Shown here: in pieces, positions 25,776 to 35,434 of the stretch
Layout: each line of letters starts with the position of its first letter
How positions within the stretch are numbered: position 1 is the first letter of the stretch
Source: Streptomyces nojiriensis
GTDB lineage: Bacteria; Actinomycetota; Actinomycetes; Streptomycetales; Streptomycetaceae
Length of the DNA stretch: 64,000 bases
Direction: 5' to 3'
NCBI RefSeq assembly: GCF_017639205.1
Contig: NZ_CP071139.1
Span: 3,674,001 to 3,738,000 of the forward strand
The notes under the pieces: generated by a model
The model's database searches: none
What the model was told of the DNA's origin: nothing
The model's input: the letters and a program-made list of their open reading frames with translations, nothing else
Program-made: the position numbers and the translations under genes

Positions 25776-25829
25776 GGAACTTCCTTACGGGGAAAGGGAG
25801 TCGGAAGGGTGGTCGCAGGGGAGGGCGGT

Positions 25830-26627
25830 TCAGCGGTAGGAGGCTCTGGTGCGGACGCGGGAGACGGCCAGGAGGACCAGCAGGGTGGTGGCCATCAGGA
25901 CCACGGCGACGGCGGAGCCGCTGTAGAGCGAACCGCGGTCGGTGGCGGTGAAGATGCGGACCGGGAGGGGCATCCAGTCCGGCGGGTAGAGCATCATCGT
26001 GGCGCTCAGCTCGCCCATGGACAGGGCGAAGCAGAGACCGGCCGCGGCCGTGAGGGACGGCAGCAGGAGGGGGAGTTTGACCCGCCACAGGACGTACCCG
26101 GGACGGGCGCCCAGGGAGGCGGCCGCCTGCTCGTACGCGGGGTCGAGCCGTACGATCGCCGCCGAGACCGACTGGTGGGCGAACGCCGTGACAAGGATCG
26201 TGTGCGCCAGGATGACGATCGAGCTGGTGCCGTTGAGCAGGACCGGGGGCCGGCTGAAGGCGACGAGCACGGCGAGGCCGACGACCACGGACGGCACGGC
26301 GACGGGCAGCATGAACAGCGCGTCCAGGAACCGCTTCCCGCGCTTCCTCAGCGTGGCCGCGGCCAGCGCGGCCCAGGTGCCGACGGCGAGCGCGAGGAGG
26401 CTGGCGGCGAGGGCGGTGACCAGGCTGGTGGTCAGGGCCTGGAGGGATTCGCCGCGCACGGCGGCCGCGTAGTTCTCGGTGGTCGGTCCGGAGGGGAAGG
26501 CCCCGGACCAGTGGGTGGCGAAGGAGGCCGCGACCACGACGAGCAGGGGCAGGGCGAACAGCGGCAGGAAGAGGAGGCCGAAGAGGCCCCAGGCGGCCCA
26601 GCGGCCGCTCTTGCTATGCACCAGCAC
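25830..26627 (-). CDS. ABC transporter permease (aminophosphonate importer), second subunit
   Basis: A 265-aa inner membrane permease of the binding-protein-dependent type with about six membrane helices. The EAA loop that contacts the ATPase reads EQAAASLGARPGYVLWRVKLPL. It begins with GTG at 26627 and overlaps the previous permease by 14 nt. C-terminus ends with a cytosolic RVRTRASYR. It pairs with the 351-aa permease and the ATPase to import the ligand. Confidence 0.88.
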   Translation of the reverse strand: MLVHSKSGRWAAWGLFGLLFLPLFALPLLVVVAASFATHWSGAFPSGPTTENYAAAVRGESLQALTTSLVTALAASLLALAVGTWAALAAATLRKRGKRFLDALFMLPVAVPSVVVGLAVLVAFSRPPVLLNGTSSIVILAHTILVTAFAHQSVSAAIVRLDPAYEQAAASLGARPGYVLWRVKLPLLLPSLTAAAGLCFALSMGELSATMMLYPPDWMPLPVRIFTATDRGSLYSGSAVAVVLMATTLLVLLAVSRVRTRASYR

Positions 26628-27661
26628 GCTTGCCCACCACCCGGTAGAGGCCGAACAGGCCGACGGATATCGCGATGTTGACGACGGCGACCACGCAGGC
26701 GGCCGCGTAGTCGGATTCGAGGATGGCCTTGCCGTAGATGAGCATCGGGAGGGTCGTGACGTCCTTGGCGCCGGTGAACAGGACGATCCCGAACTCGTTC
26801 AGGCACATGACCAGGACGAGGCTGCCGCCCGCGGCGAGGGCGGGGAGGGCCTCGGGCAGGATCACCTGCCGGACGATCCGGGCGGGCCGGGCACCGAGGC
26901 CGGCGGCGACCTCCAGCTGGGCGGTGTCCAGCTGGGAGAAGGCGGCGAGCAGCGGACGCATCACGAAGGGCGTGAAGTACGTGATCTCCGCGAGCAGGAC
27001 GCCCCAGGGGGTGGCGAGGAAGTGGAAGGGCCCCTCGGCGGCACCGGTGAGGTCGGTGACGAGGCCGTTGGCCATGCCGACCGTGCCGTAGACGAAGAGG
27101 AGGGCGAGGGTGATGAGGAAGGAGGGGAAGGAGAGGAAGACGTCGATGAACTTGGCGACGGCGCGGGCCCCGGGGAAGGGCACGAAGGCGATGATCAGCG
27201 CGAGCACGAAGCCGAGTACGAGGCAGCCGGCGGTCGCACCGACGGCCAGCCAGACGGTGGTCCCGAGGGCCTCGCGGAAGCTCTGCGAGGCGAAGACGGA
27301 GGCGTACGCGTCGAAGGCGCCGCCGCCGTTCTCGGGGCTGAGCGACTGCTGGACGACGAGCACGAGCGGGTACAGGAACACCAGCCCGAGCACGACCACG
27401 GGCGGCAGGGCCCATAGCGCCGACTTCAGCCCCGCCGGCGTTTGAGGCGCGGGGCCGGGGGCGGAGCCCCGCTCTTCCAGCCCCGCCGGCGTTTGAGGCG
27501 CGGGGCCGGGGGCGGAGCCCCGATCCTTCAGCCCCGCCGGCGTTTGAGGCGCGGGGTCCGGGGCGGAGCCCCGCTCTTCCAGCCCCGCCGGCGATTGAGG
27601 CGCGGGGTCCGGGGCGGAGCCCCGGTGCTCGGCCGGGACGGGCACCGCGCGCCGCGTGGCC

Positions 27662-27669
<8 letters not shown>
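26614..27669 (-). CDS. ABC transporter permease (aminophosphonate importer) with repeat-derived N-terminal extension
   Basis: A 351-aa permease. About six helices from residue 85, with the EAA loop EVAAGLGARPARIVRQVILP. The first 80 residues are not a normal permease part: four tandem 17-residue units of the type RGSAPDPAPQTPAGLEE, encoded by four 51-bp copies of a GC-rich palindromic repeat that is intergenic elsewhere in this window. The ATG at 27669 overlaps the end of the ATPase gene by 8 nt, so the extension lies between the coupled start and the first helix and is probably translated. If an internal start is used instead, none with a good ribosome site is visible. Confidence 0.85.
27427..27630. 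repeat. Four tandem 51-bp copies of the GC-rich palindromic repeat, inside a coding region
   Basis: Units start with CAGCCCCGCCGGCGTTTGAGG and carry a GGGGCGGAGCCCC hairpin. Period 51 bp (17 codons) keeps the reading frame of the permease gene. The fourth copy has GATTGAGG. Confidence 0.85.
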
Positions 27670-28713
<1,044 letters not shown>

Positions 28714-28717
<4 letters not shown>

Positions 28718-29439
28718 GGCGACTCCAGGAGCAACGGGGGGAGTTCGGCGACGGAGGCCAGGACGTGGGTCGCGCCGTGTTCCGCCAGCGCCGCGCGGTC
28801 GTGGGCGCCGGTGAGGACGCCCGCCACGGTGCCAGCTCCGGCGCGGCGGCCGCTGAGCATGTCGTAGGCGGTGTCGCCCGCGACCACGACGTCGCGTACG
28901 TCGGCCACGGCGCCGGTGCGCAGGAACGCGGTCAGCACCATGTCCGGGTACGGGCGGCCGCGGCCGCCCGCGTCGGCGGGGCAGAGGGTGAGGTCGGCGA
29001 GGTCCTGCCAGCCAAGGGCGTCGAGGATGGCGTCCTGGGTGACCCGGGCGAAGCCGGTGGTCAGGACGACGGTGCAGCCTTCGGCGCGGAGCTGCTCGAT
29101 CGCGGCGCGGGCACCGGGGAGCGGGGTGACGAGACCTCCGTCGACGAGGGCGCCGTAGGCCTCCTCGAAGGCGGAGTTGGCGCGGCGGGCGAGCTCCTCC
29201 GTACCGAAGAGGTGGCGGAAGACCGAGATCTTGGACTCGCCCATGGTGTCGAGGACGTACCGGAGCTTCTCGGCGTGGTCGGGGGTCCCGGGCTCGACGC
29301 CGAGACGCTCGGCGGCCTGCTCGAAGGCGCGCTCGACGAGGCCGCCGTCGGCGACGGTGGTGCCGGCCATGTCGAGGACGACCAGCTTGCGCCGGGTGAC
29401 GTCGGTTGCGTGGGTGATGCTGCTGTCGCTGTCGCTCAT
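28714..29439 (-). CDS. Phosphonatase-like HAD hydrolase (PhnX-like)
   Basis: A 241-aa HAD enzyme. Motif I reads VLDMAGTTV, the DxAGT form typical of phosphonoacetaldehyde hydrolase and its relatives rather than the usual DxDGT. The cap region has MGESKISVFRHLFG, resembling the MGxxK segment where phosphonatase carries its Schiff-base Lys. Motif II TTGFAR and motif IV GDTAYDM are present. Expected reaction: C-P cleavage of phosphonoacetaldehyde to acetaldehyde and phosphate, or a close analogue. It sits between FAD oxidase (5-nt gap) and the ATPase (4-nt overlap). Confidence 0.85.
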
Positions 29440-29444
29440 CTGAC

Positions 29445-30638
29445 TTACCAGCCCAGTTCGTTCGCGGTGGTCTCGGCTATGGCGGGCGAGCAGGTCATGC
29501 CGCGCCCGCCGGGTCCGGTCACCAGCCAGACGCCGTCGGCCACCTGCTGGCGGTGGACGACGCGGGTGGTGTCGGTGCACTGCGCGTACACGCCCGCCCA
29601 GCGGTGGCGGATCCTCGGCAGCGGGCGGCCGAGGAAGGACTCGGCCACGGCGGCGACGTGCTCGTAGGGGTCTTCGAGGGTGTCGAAGGCGAAGGGGTGC
29701 TCGTACTCGTGGGTGTCGCCGATGGTCAGTCCGCCGTCCCGGCGCTGGACCATCAGCAGCTGCATCTTGTGCTCGGCGGCGACCGGCGCCTGCGCCTGCT
29801 CGGCGTTGAGGGCGTCGAGCGCGGGGGACTGGTAGGCGGGGTAGTAGCGGAAGCTGTCGGCGTCCGCGACCGAGGTGGTCAGCGGCTCGCCGAGCGGGTC
29901 GGTCTGCATCATCTGGAGGCGGACGCGGCGCACGGGCAGGTCCGGGACCAGTTCGCGGACCAGGCCGGACAGCCAGGCACCGGTGGCCAGGACCACCGCG
30001 TCGGCGCGGTGGACGTCGCCGTGGTCGTCGCGGACGGCCGCGGCGCCGGCTCCGAGGCCCGCTCCGGCTCCGGCTCCGGCTCCGAGGCCCGCTCCCGCTC
30101 CGGCTCCGAGTCCGGCCACCTCGCGGACCTCGCGACCGGCGAGGAAGGTGTAGCGGCCGGCGGCGCGGGTGCGCAGGGCCTCCCGGAGGCGGAGCTGCGC
30201 GGTGCGCGGTTCGACGGCCGCGTCCCGCTCGCACCACAGGGCCGCCTCGAACGCGCCGCGCAGGGCCGGGTTGATCTCCCGCGCCTCGGCCGCGGTGAGC
30301 AGCTTGTAGCCGCGGGCGGCGGCGTCCGGGCGGGCCAGGGCCGCCTCGGCGACGGCGAGTTCGCGGGGGGTGCGGACGGGGGTGAGGGAGCCGTTGGCAC
30401 GGAAGCCCAGGCCGGGCACCTCCGCGCCGATGCGCTCCCAGAGCTCGCGGGCCCGCAGGGCGGTGTCCAGCTCCTCTCCCCCGGCCCGTCCGCTGACCCA
30501 GATCTGGCCGAAATTACGCAGGGACGCGCCGCGGGCCTCCGCTTCTCGCTCGATCTGGACGACCTCGTGGCCGCGTTCGACTGCTTGCCAGGCGTGCATG
30601 GTGCCGACCACGCCGCCTCCGACGACTATGACTCTCAC
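29445..30638 (-). CDS. FAD-dependent amine oxidase of the phosphonate-linked type (TIGR03364-like)
   Basis: A 398-aa DAO-type flavoenzyme: N-terminal Rossmann motif VIVVGGGVVGTMHAWQ, then EREAEARGASLRNFGQIW, and C-terminal VTGPGGRGMTCSPAIAE. The family is repeatedly found beside phosphonatase-like hydrolases; known relatives oxidise aminoethylphosphonate or its N-methyl form to phosphonoacetaldehyde, which fits here since no PhnW transaminase is visible. Residues about 180-205 are a Gly-Ala-rich insert (GAGAGLGAGAGAG) from a GCTCCG-type microsatellite, not expected in the fold. GTG at 30638 starts the operon; a GntR-type site lies 77-91 nt upstream. Confidence 0.82.
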   Translation of the reverse strand: MRVIVVGGGVVGTMHAWQAVERGHEVVQIEREAEARGASLRNFGQIWVSGRAGGEELDTALRARELWERIGAEVPGLGFRANGSLTPVRTPRELAVAEAALARPDAAARGYKLLTAAEAREINPALRGAFEAALWCERDAAVEPRTAQLRLREALRTRAAGRYTFLAGREVREVAGLGAGAGAGLGAGAGAGAGLGAGAAAVRDDHGDVHRADAVVLATGAWLSGLVRELVPDLPVRRVRLQMMQTDPLGEPLTTSVADADSFRYYPAYQSPALDALNAEQAQAPVAAEHKMQLLMVQRRDGGLTIGDTHEYEHPFAFDTLEDPYEHVAAVAESFLGRPLPRIRHRWAGVYAQCTDTTRVVHRQQVADGVWLVTGPGGRGMTCSPAIAETTANELGW

Positions 30639-30714
30639 GCCGCCAACGGTGGGGCGGGGCCGTGACCCGGGAGGAGCGGTCCGGCAACGACCCGGTGAAC
30701 AGCCCTCGACACTT

Positions 30715-30729
30715 GGACTAGACCCGTTA
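30715..30729. promoter_or_regulatory. Candidate GntR operator GGACTAGACCCGTTA
   Basis: Between the GntR gene and the FAD-oxidase operon; 13 of 15 bases equal the site before the secreted phosphatase gene. Core GGACTAGACC is close to a palindrome. Confidence 0.6.
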
Positions 30730-30786
30730 TCTTTCTGTGATGTAAATGGATCCCGTTCCGTCCGGTACGGACCGATAGCTCCTGGG

Positions 30787-31551
30787 CTATTCGGCGCGCA
30801 GGCGGGTCGTGAAGCTGAACCGGTCACCACGGTAGAGCGAACGCACCCGTTCCAGCGGCCGGCCGTCCTGGTCCCGCGAGAAGCGGTGGATGAGCAGCAT
30901 GGGGAGAGCGGGCGGGGTGCCGATCAGCAGGGCTTCGCGCGGGGTCGCCAGGACCGTCTCCAGCTTTTCGTCGGCCTCGCCGAAGGAGATGCCGAGGCTG
31001 TCGCGCAGGTACCCGTAGAAAGAGGAGTCCGGCTGGAAGTCGCTGTCCAGGCGGGGGACCCGGGCCACCCGGATGTACGTGCTCTCCAGGCCGACGCGCT
31101 CGTCGTCGGCGAGCAGGACCCGCTCCAGGTGCCAGACGGGCTCGCCGGGCTCGGCCCCGATGCCGGGAGCGACGTCGGGCGGGCAGGGGAACTGCTCCAG
31201 GCCGATGAGATGACGGCCCGGACGGCGGCCCTGGCGGCGTACGCCCTCGGTGTAGCTGGCGAGGGAGAGCGGCTGCTCCAGCTTGGGGCCGGCGACGACG
31301 GTCCCGCGGCCGGAGCGGCGCAGCCGGCCCTCCAGCAGCAGCTCGCGCAGGGCCTGGCGGACGGTCTCGCGGGACACCTCGTACCGCTCGGCGAGATCGC
31401 GCTCGGTGGGCAGCGTGCCGCCCTCGCCGAGCTCGTCGAGGAGCTCGGCGATCCGGGCCTTGACGGCGTAGTACTTGGGGATGCGGCCGTGCTCGGGAAT
31501 GCCGGAACGCACGGGTGCGCCGGGGCGGTGCCGCTGGGTCTGTTCGTCCAC
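30787..31551 (-). CDS. GntR/HutC-family regulator of the aminophosphonate locus
   Basis: A 254-aa regulator: GntR winged helix (about 25-95; KYYAVKARIAELLDEL, LPTERDLAERYEVSRETVRQAL) and a UTRA ligand domain (about 115-250; YTEGVRRQGRRPG, WHLERVLLADDE, PMLLIHRFSRDQDG). It resembles DasR in fold but its recognition helix and N-terminus differ, and its neighbourhood is phosphonate-related, so it is more likely the local sensor of an aminophosphonate. The GTG at 31551 has no strong ribosome site. It lies 148 nt upstream of the operon and probably represses it at GGACTAGACC. Confidence 0.85.
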   Translation of the reverse strand: MDEQTQRHRPGAPVRSGIPEHGRIPKYYAVKARIAELLDELGEGGTLPTERDLAERYEVSRETVRQALRELLLEGRLRRSGRGTVVAGPKLEQPLSLASYTEGVRRQGRRPGRHLIGLEQFPCPPDVAPGIGAEPGEPVWHLERVLLADDERVGLESTYIRVARVPRLDSDFQPDSSFYGYLRDSLGISFGEADEKLETVLATPREALLIGTPPALPMLLIHRFSRDQDGRPLERVRSLYRGDRFSFTTRLRAE

Positions 31552-31628
31552 GGTGGGACTCTATGCGGGGCGGTCGGCGCCGCGAGGTGACGGGGGCACG
31601 GGCGACACCCGGCAGGCCGGGTGCAGGC

Positions 31629-31792
31629 CCGGCGGTCGGTCGACGGGAGGCCGGCGGTCGGTCGGCGGGAGCCCGGCGGCAGGTCGGCGGCAGGCCGGCG
31701 GTCGGTCGGCGGCCGGTCGACGGGAGGCTGGCGGGAGGCCTGCGGGAGGTCGGCGGCCGGTCGACGGGAGATCGGCGGCAGGTCGGCGGATG
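31629..31792. repeat. Minisatellite of GGTCGGCGG-type units
   Basis: About 160 bp of degenerate 12-20 bp units (GGCGGTCGGTCGACGGGAGG and variants) fill most of the gap upstream of the GntR gene, ending 2 nt before the stop codon of the LAHTG gene. Confidence 0.8.
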
Positions 31793-31794
31793 GT

Positions 31795-32538
31795 TCAGCG
31801 TGCGGAACGGCGCAGTCGGCGGGCCCCCAGCAGCAGGCCGCCGCCGGTGGCGAGCGCGGCCACGGCGCCCGTGCCGTACGCCCACTCCCGCGGACCGGTG
31901 TGGGCGAGGGAGCCCGCCTCGACGGGATCTTCCGGCCCCTCGACCGAGAACCGGTAGCCGCCCGCCTCGCCGATCCAGTCGCCGTCGTCACCCTTGCGCT
32001 GGACGAGGGCGGCGTCGGCGACGACTTCGCCGACGGGCGCGTCGGGGGCGAAGGAGAGGCCCACCTTGACGGTCAGGGAACCGCCGGGGCCGACGGCGAA
32101 ACCGGGGAAGGCGTCGCCGCCGTCGAAAACGGCGATGATCTCGTCCCGGTCGCTGCTCTCCAGGCTGACGGGGAAGGTACCGCCCGGGGCGTCGAACTCC
32201 ATGCGCAGGTGCGCGGGGCGCAGGGTGCGGGCCTTGTCCGTGAAGACGACGATCGGGTGGATGGCCGTGCACTCGGAGTCGGTGGTGTTGGTCAGGTCCA
32301 GGTACCAGGTCTGCGGCCCGGCACCGGTGCGGTACACGGCCGGACCGCCGCGGATCCGCGCCCCGATGGGGAAGGCGCTGCTCTTCCCGTCGCCGCAGGT
32401 GGCCTGCGCGCGTGAGGGCAGCGCGGGTGCGGGGCGTCCGCCGCCCGCGCCGACGTCGGCTCCGGCGGTGGGCGCGGTGGTGGCGACCAGGGCGGCGGAG
32501 AGGGCTGCGGTGAGGGCAAGGGCTTTGCGCAGTCGCAT
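31795..32538 (-). CDS. Cell-wall-anchored protein with LAHTG sortase signal
   Basis: A 247-aa exported protein. Signal peptide (1 to about 27, TAGA), a beta-rich domain (about 45-195; WYLDLTNTTDSECTAIHPIVVF, FDAPGGTFPVSLESSD), and a C-terminal sorting signal: LAHTG, a hydrophobic stretch and RRLRRSAR. LAxTG is the motif processed by Streptomyces class E sortases, one of which is encoded at 37733-38569. Start ATG 32538. The function of the exposed domain is unknown; a ligand-binding or aerial-surface role would be speculation. Confidence 0.82.
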   Translation of the reverse strand: MRLRKALALTAALSAALVATTAPTAGADVGAGGGRPAPALPSRAQATCGDGKSSAFPIGARIRGGPAVYRTGAGPQTWYLDLTNTTDSECTAIHPIVVFTDKARTLRPAHLRMEFDAPGGTFPVSLESSDRDEIIAVFDGGDAFPGFAVGPGGSLTVKVGLSFAPDAPVGEVVADAALVQRKGDDGDWIGEAGGYRFSVEGPEDPVEAGSLAHTGPREWAYGTGAVAALATGGGLLLGARRLRRSAR

Positions 32539-32706
32539 GGAAGACCTTCGCTGCTCGCCGGACGGGACGATGATCGGACGAGGTGACAATCACCCCGGCC
32601 CTGCCCGCACCCTGCCACTCCCGCGCGACCCCTCATCGGGAGCCACGCCTGAGTTGTTCCGGTTTATGCCCGAATGGTGGACGAGGTCAAGTCCCTGATC
32701 ACCCTT

Positions 32707-32930
32707 CAGGGCGCGGGTCCGGGGCGGAGCCCCACCATGTCAGCCCCGTCGGCCGTGTCAGTCCGGTCGGCCGTGTCAGTCGGGTCGCCCGTGTCAGTCC
32801 GGTCGGCCGTGTCAGTCGGGTCGCCCGTGTCAGTCCGGTCGGCCCCGGCAGTCCGGTCGGCCCCGGCAGTCCGGTCGGCCCCGTCGGCTCCGCCTGCCCC
32901 TCGGCGTTGGAGGCGCGGGCACCCGGCCCG
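32707..32930. repeat. 18-bp minisatellite interrupting a GC-rich palindromic repeat
   Basis: Tandem 18-bp units GTCAGTCCGGTCGGCCGT and variants (32739-32890), flanked on the left by GCGCGGGTCCGGGGCGGAGC and on the right by GGCGTTGGAGGCGCGGG, the two parts of the REP-like element. The 398-bp gap 32539-32936 holds nothing else I can support. Confidence 0.75.
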
Positions 32931-32936
32931 CGCGCC

Positions 32937-34133
32937 TCAGCCCGGGCGCCCGAACAACGGCGCCAGCGCCAGCTCCGCCGCCCCCTCCGCCACACCGGCT
33001 CCCGCCAGGGCGACCACCGGCCGGGCCGGATCCAGCGCGCGGGCCGCGAGAACGGCCCCGACCCCGGCCACGAAGACCTCCGGCGCCGCCTCCACCACAC
33101 GCCCGCCGAGCAGCACACGGTCCACGTCCAGCAGCGCGACCAGATTCGCCGCGCCCTCGCCCAGGATGCGTGCCGCCCTAGTGAGATCACCCCGGGCCAC
33201 CGCCTCCAGGCACAGCGCCTCCACGCAGCCCCGCGCCCCGCACCGGCACGGCGGGCCGTCCAGCAGGATCACCTGGTGGCCGAACTCCCCCGCCGCCGAA
33301 CGGGCGCCCCGGTAGACCCCGCCGCCCAGCCACAGCCCCGCGCCGAGCCCGGTCCCGACGTGTACGTACACACAGGTGCGGGACCCGCCGCCGATATACG
33401 CATCCGGATCCGGCCCGGCATCCACGCCACGCCCGGTGCCCACATCCGCGTCCTCGTCCTCGTCCTCGTCCGGCCAGGCGGCCCGGAGCCATGCCCCGGC
33501 GGCCGCGGCCGCACCGGCGTTCGTGTCCTTGTCCAGCAGCACCGGCAGGCCCAGTCGCCCCTCCAGCACCCCCCGCAGCGGGAAGCCCTTCCAGCTCGGG
33601 AACCCCGTCACCCGCCCCATCGCCCCGGCCCGGTGGTCGAGCGGCCCCGGTGCGGCCGCCCCGACGCCCAGCGGCGGCAGTCCGGTCGGGTCTCCAACCT
33701 TCCTGACCGCCCGTACGACCGCCTCCACCGCCGCCTCCGGCCCGGCCCCGAAGTCCAGCGGGCCACTGCTCTCGGCGACGACGCGGCCCGCCAGGTCCAC
33801 CCGTACCGCACGGAGCTCGTCGCGGTCCAGGTGCACTCCGACGGCGTGGCGTACCTCCGGCACCAGCTGAAGCAGGGTGCGCGGCTTGCCGCCGGTGGAC
33901 GCCGCGCGGCCGGCCTCCGCGATCAGCCCGTCCGCGCCGAGCCGTGCCGTGATCTTGCTGACGGCCTGCGGGGTGAGCCCCGTGCGGGCCGCGAGTTCGG
34001 CGCGGCCCAGGCCCGCCGGACCGGCGCCACGCAGCAGATCCAGCAGCAGCGCCTCGTTGTACCCGCGCAGCGCCGGCAGGTTCACCCCGCCGCGATGCTC
34101 CCCGCTACCCCTGTTCACTCGCCCATTGTCCAC
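32937..34133 (-). CDS. ROK-family transcriptional regulator/sugar kinase-like protein
   Basis: A 398-aa ROK protein. An N-terminal winged helix (about 20-80; LGRAELAARTGLTPQAVSKI) marks it as a repressor; the ROK core holds the ATP-site-like GVGAAAPGPLD, the ligand region TNAGAAAAAGAW, and the zinc motif PPCRCGARGCVEA. Within the core an acidic insert (DEDEDEDADVGTGRGVDAG, about 222-240) is encoded by a GTCCTC microsatellite and is not part of the fold. Start: GTG 34133 lies directly behind AAGGAGG; a second GTG 15 nt inward may be the real start. It is divergent from a Gfo/Idh/MocA gene with a palindrome between them. Confidence 0.82.
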   Translation of the reverse strand: MDNGRVNRGSGEHRGGVNLPALRGYNEALLLDLLRGAGPAGLGRAELAARTGLTPQAVSKITARLGADGLIAEAGRAASTGGKPRTLLQLVPEVRHAVGVHLDRDELRAVRVDLAGRVVAESSGPLDFGAGPEAAVEAVVRAVRKVGDPTGLPPLGVGAAAPGPLDHRAGAMGRVTGFPSWKGFPLRGVLEGRLGLPVLLDKDTNAGAAAAAGAWLRAAWPDEDEDEDADVGTGRGVDAGPDPDAYIGGGSRTCVYVHVGTGLGAGLWLGGGVYRGARSAAGEFGHQVILLDGPPCRCGARGCVEALCLEAVARGDLTRAARILGEGAANLVALLDVDRVLLGGRVVEAAPEVFVAGVGAVLAARALDPARPVVALAGAGVAEGAAELALAPLFGRPG

Positions 34134-34141
34134 CCTCCTTG

Positions 34142-34168
34142 CACTTTGACAACACTGTCGCCAAAGTG
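34142..34168. promoter_or_regulatory. Palindrome between ROK regulator and Gfo/Idh/MocA genes
   Basis: CACTTTG and CAAAGTG (7-bp arms, 13-nt spacer) with an inner GACA/TGTC pair, inside the 41-nt divergent gap. A likely ROK operator; TTGACA overlaps and may be a -35 element. Confidence 0.6.
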
Positions 34169-34174
34169 GTCCCC

Positions 34175-35278
34175 ATGAGCACCTCCGCCCCCACCGCCCC
34201 CCTCCGCGTCGGCCTCATCGGCTACGGACTCGCCGGCTCCGTCTTCCACGCCCCCCTCGTGGCTGCCACGGACGGACTCGCACTGGACACCGTCGTCACC
34301 TCCGACCCGGCCCGGCAGGCCCAGGCCCGCGCGGAGTTCCCCGACGTGCGCATCGCCGGCACCGCCGCCGAGCTGTGGGACCGGGACCTCGACCTGGTCG
34401 TGATCGCCTCCCCCAACCGGACGCACGTCCCGCTCGCCACCACCGCCCTCGAAGCCGGCATCCCGGTGGTCGTGGACAAGCCGCTCGCCGCCACCGCCGC
34501 CGAGGCCCGCGCGCTCGCGACCCTCGCGGACCGCAGCGGAACCTTCCTCTCCGTCTTCCAGAACCGCCGCTGGGACAACGACTTCCTCACCCTGCGCCGC
34601 CTCATCGCCGACGGAGAGCTCGGCGAGGTCCAGCGCTTCGAATCCCGTTTCGAGCGCTGGCGCCCGCAGCTGAAGGGCGGCTGGCGCGAGTCGGGCGCCC
34701 CGGAGGAGATCGGCGGCCTGCTCTACGACCTCGGCAGCCACGTCGTGGACCAGGCGCTGGTGCTGTTCGGCCCGGCCGTACGGGTCTACGCGGAGGCCGA
34801 CCTGCGCCGCCCCGGCGCCGAGACCGACGACGACACCTTCATCGCGGTCACGCATGCGAACGGGGTCCGCTCCCACCTCTACGTCAGCGCGACCACCGCC
34901 CAGCTCGGACCGCGGTTCCGCGTCCTGGGTTCGCGGGCCGGCTACGTGAAGTACGGCCTCGACCCGCAGGAGGGCGCCCTGCGGGACGGGCTGCGGCCGG
35001 ACGGTGTCCTGCCCTGGGGCGAGGAGCCCCCGCACCTGTGGGGGCGGCTGGGCTCCGGCGAGTCCCCGCTGACCGGCGGCGGGATCCCGGTCCCGACCGA
35101 GCAGGGCGACTACCCGGCGTACTACGCGGCGGTGGCGGCCGCGCTGCGCACGGGCGGGCCCGCGCCCGTGACGGCGGCCGAGGCCGCGCGCTGCCTCGAC
35201 GTACTGGAGGCGGCCCGCCGGTCGTCCGAGCAGGGCGTGGCCGTGGAGATTCCCGCGGCGACGTCCGATTCCGACTGA
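34175..35278 (+). CDS. Gfo/Idh/MocA-family oxidoreductase
   Basis: A 367-aa NAD(P)-dependent dehydrogenase-like protein. Rossmann start VGLIGYGLAGSVFHAPL, the family motif DKPLA at about residue 100 (in the place of EKP), and YDLGSHVVDQAL with the active-site His. It resembles the YdgJ-like group acting on sugars or polyols. Start ATG 34175; the in-frame codon at 34139 is inside the operator. The divergent ROK regulator presumably controls it by a sugar ligand. Substrate unknown. Confidence 0.88.
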   Translation: MSTSAPTAPLRVGLIGYGLAGSVFHAPLVAATDGLALDTVVTSDPARQAQARAEFPDVRIAGTAAELWDRDLDLVVIASPNRTHVPLATTALEAGIPVVVDKPLAATAAEARALATLADRSGTFLSVFQNRRWDNDFLTLRRLIADGELGEVQRFESRFERWRPQLKGGWRESGAPEEIGGLLYDLGSHVVDQALVLFGPAVRVYAEADLRRPGAETDDDTFIAVTHANGVRSHLYVSATTAQLGPRFRVLGSRAGYVKYGLDPQEGALRDGLRPDGVLPWGEEPPHLWGRLGSGESPLTGGGIPVPTEQGDYPAYYAAVAAALRTGGPAPVTAAEAARCLDVLEAARRSSEQGVAVEIPAATSDSD

Positions 35279-35379
35279 GGACCGAAGCCCGCGAGACGAG
35301 GAACGACCGACGGCCGAGGCCGAAGCCCGAAGCCCGACGGCCAAAATCCGAACCCTGAACTCTGAACTCTGAAAACCGA

Positions 35380-35412
35380 AAGGGCGGGGCCGCCGATGGC
35401 GGCCCCGCCCTT
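35380..35412. terminator. Bidirectional terminator
   Basis: AAGGGCGGGGCCGCC, loop GAT, GGCGGCCCCGCCCTT; 15-bp perfect stem between convergent genes. The preceding 100 nt carry degenerate CGAAGCC and TGAACTC repeats. Confidence 0.9.
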
Positions 35413-35434
35413 CCCCCGTGCCCGGTGCGACCGG

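Noticed and set aside
30787..31551. The GntR regulator as DasR
   Set aside because: The recognition helix and the N-terminus differ from DasR and it lies in a phosphonate-type operon.
31629..32890. CRISPR array
   Set aside because: The two repeat tracts have short degenerate tandem units with no unique spacers, and no cas genes are present.
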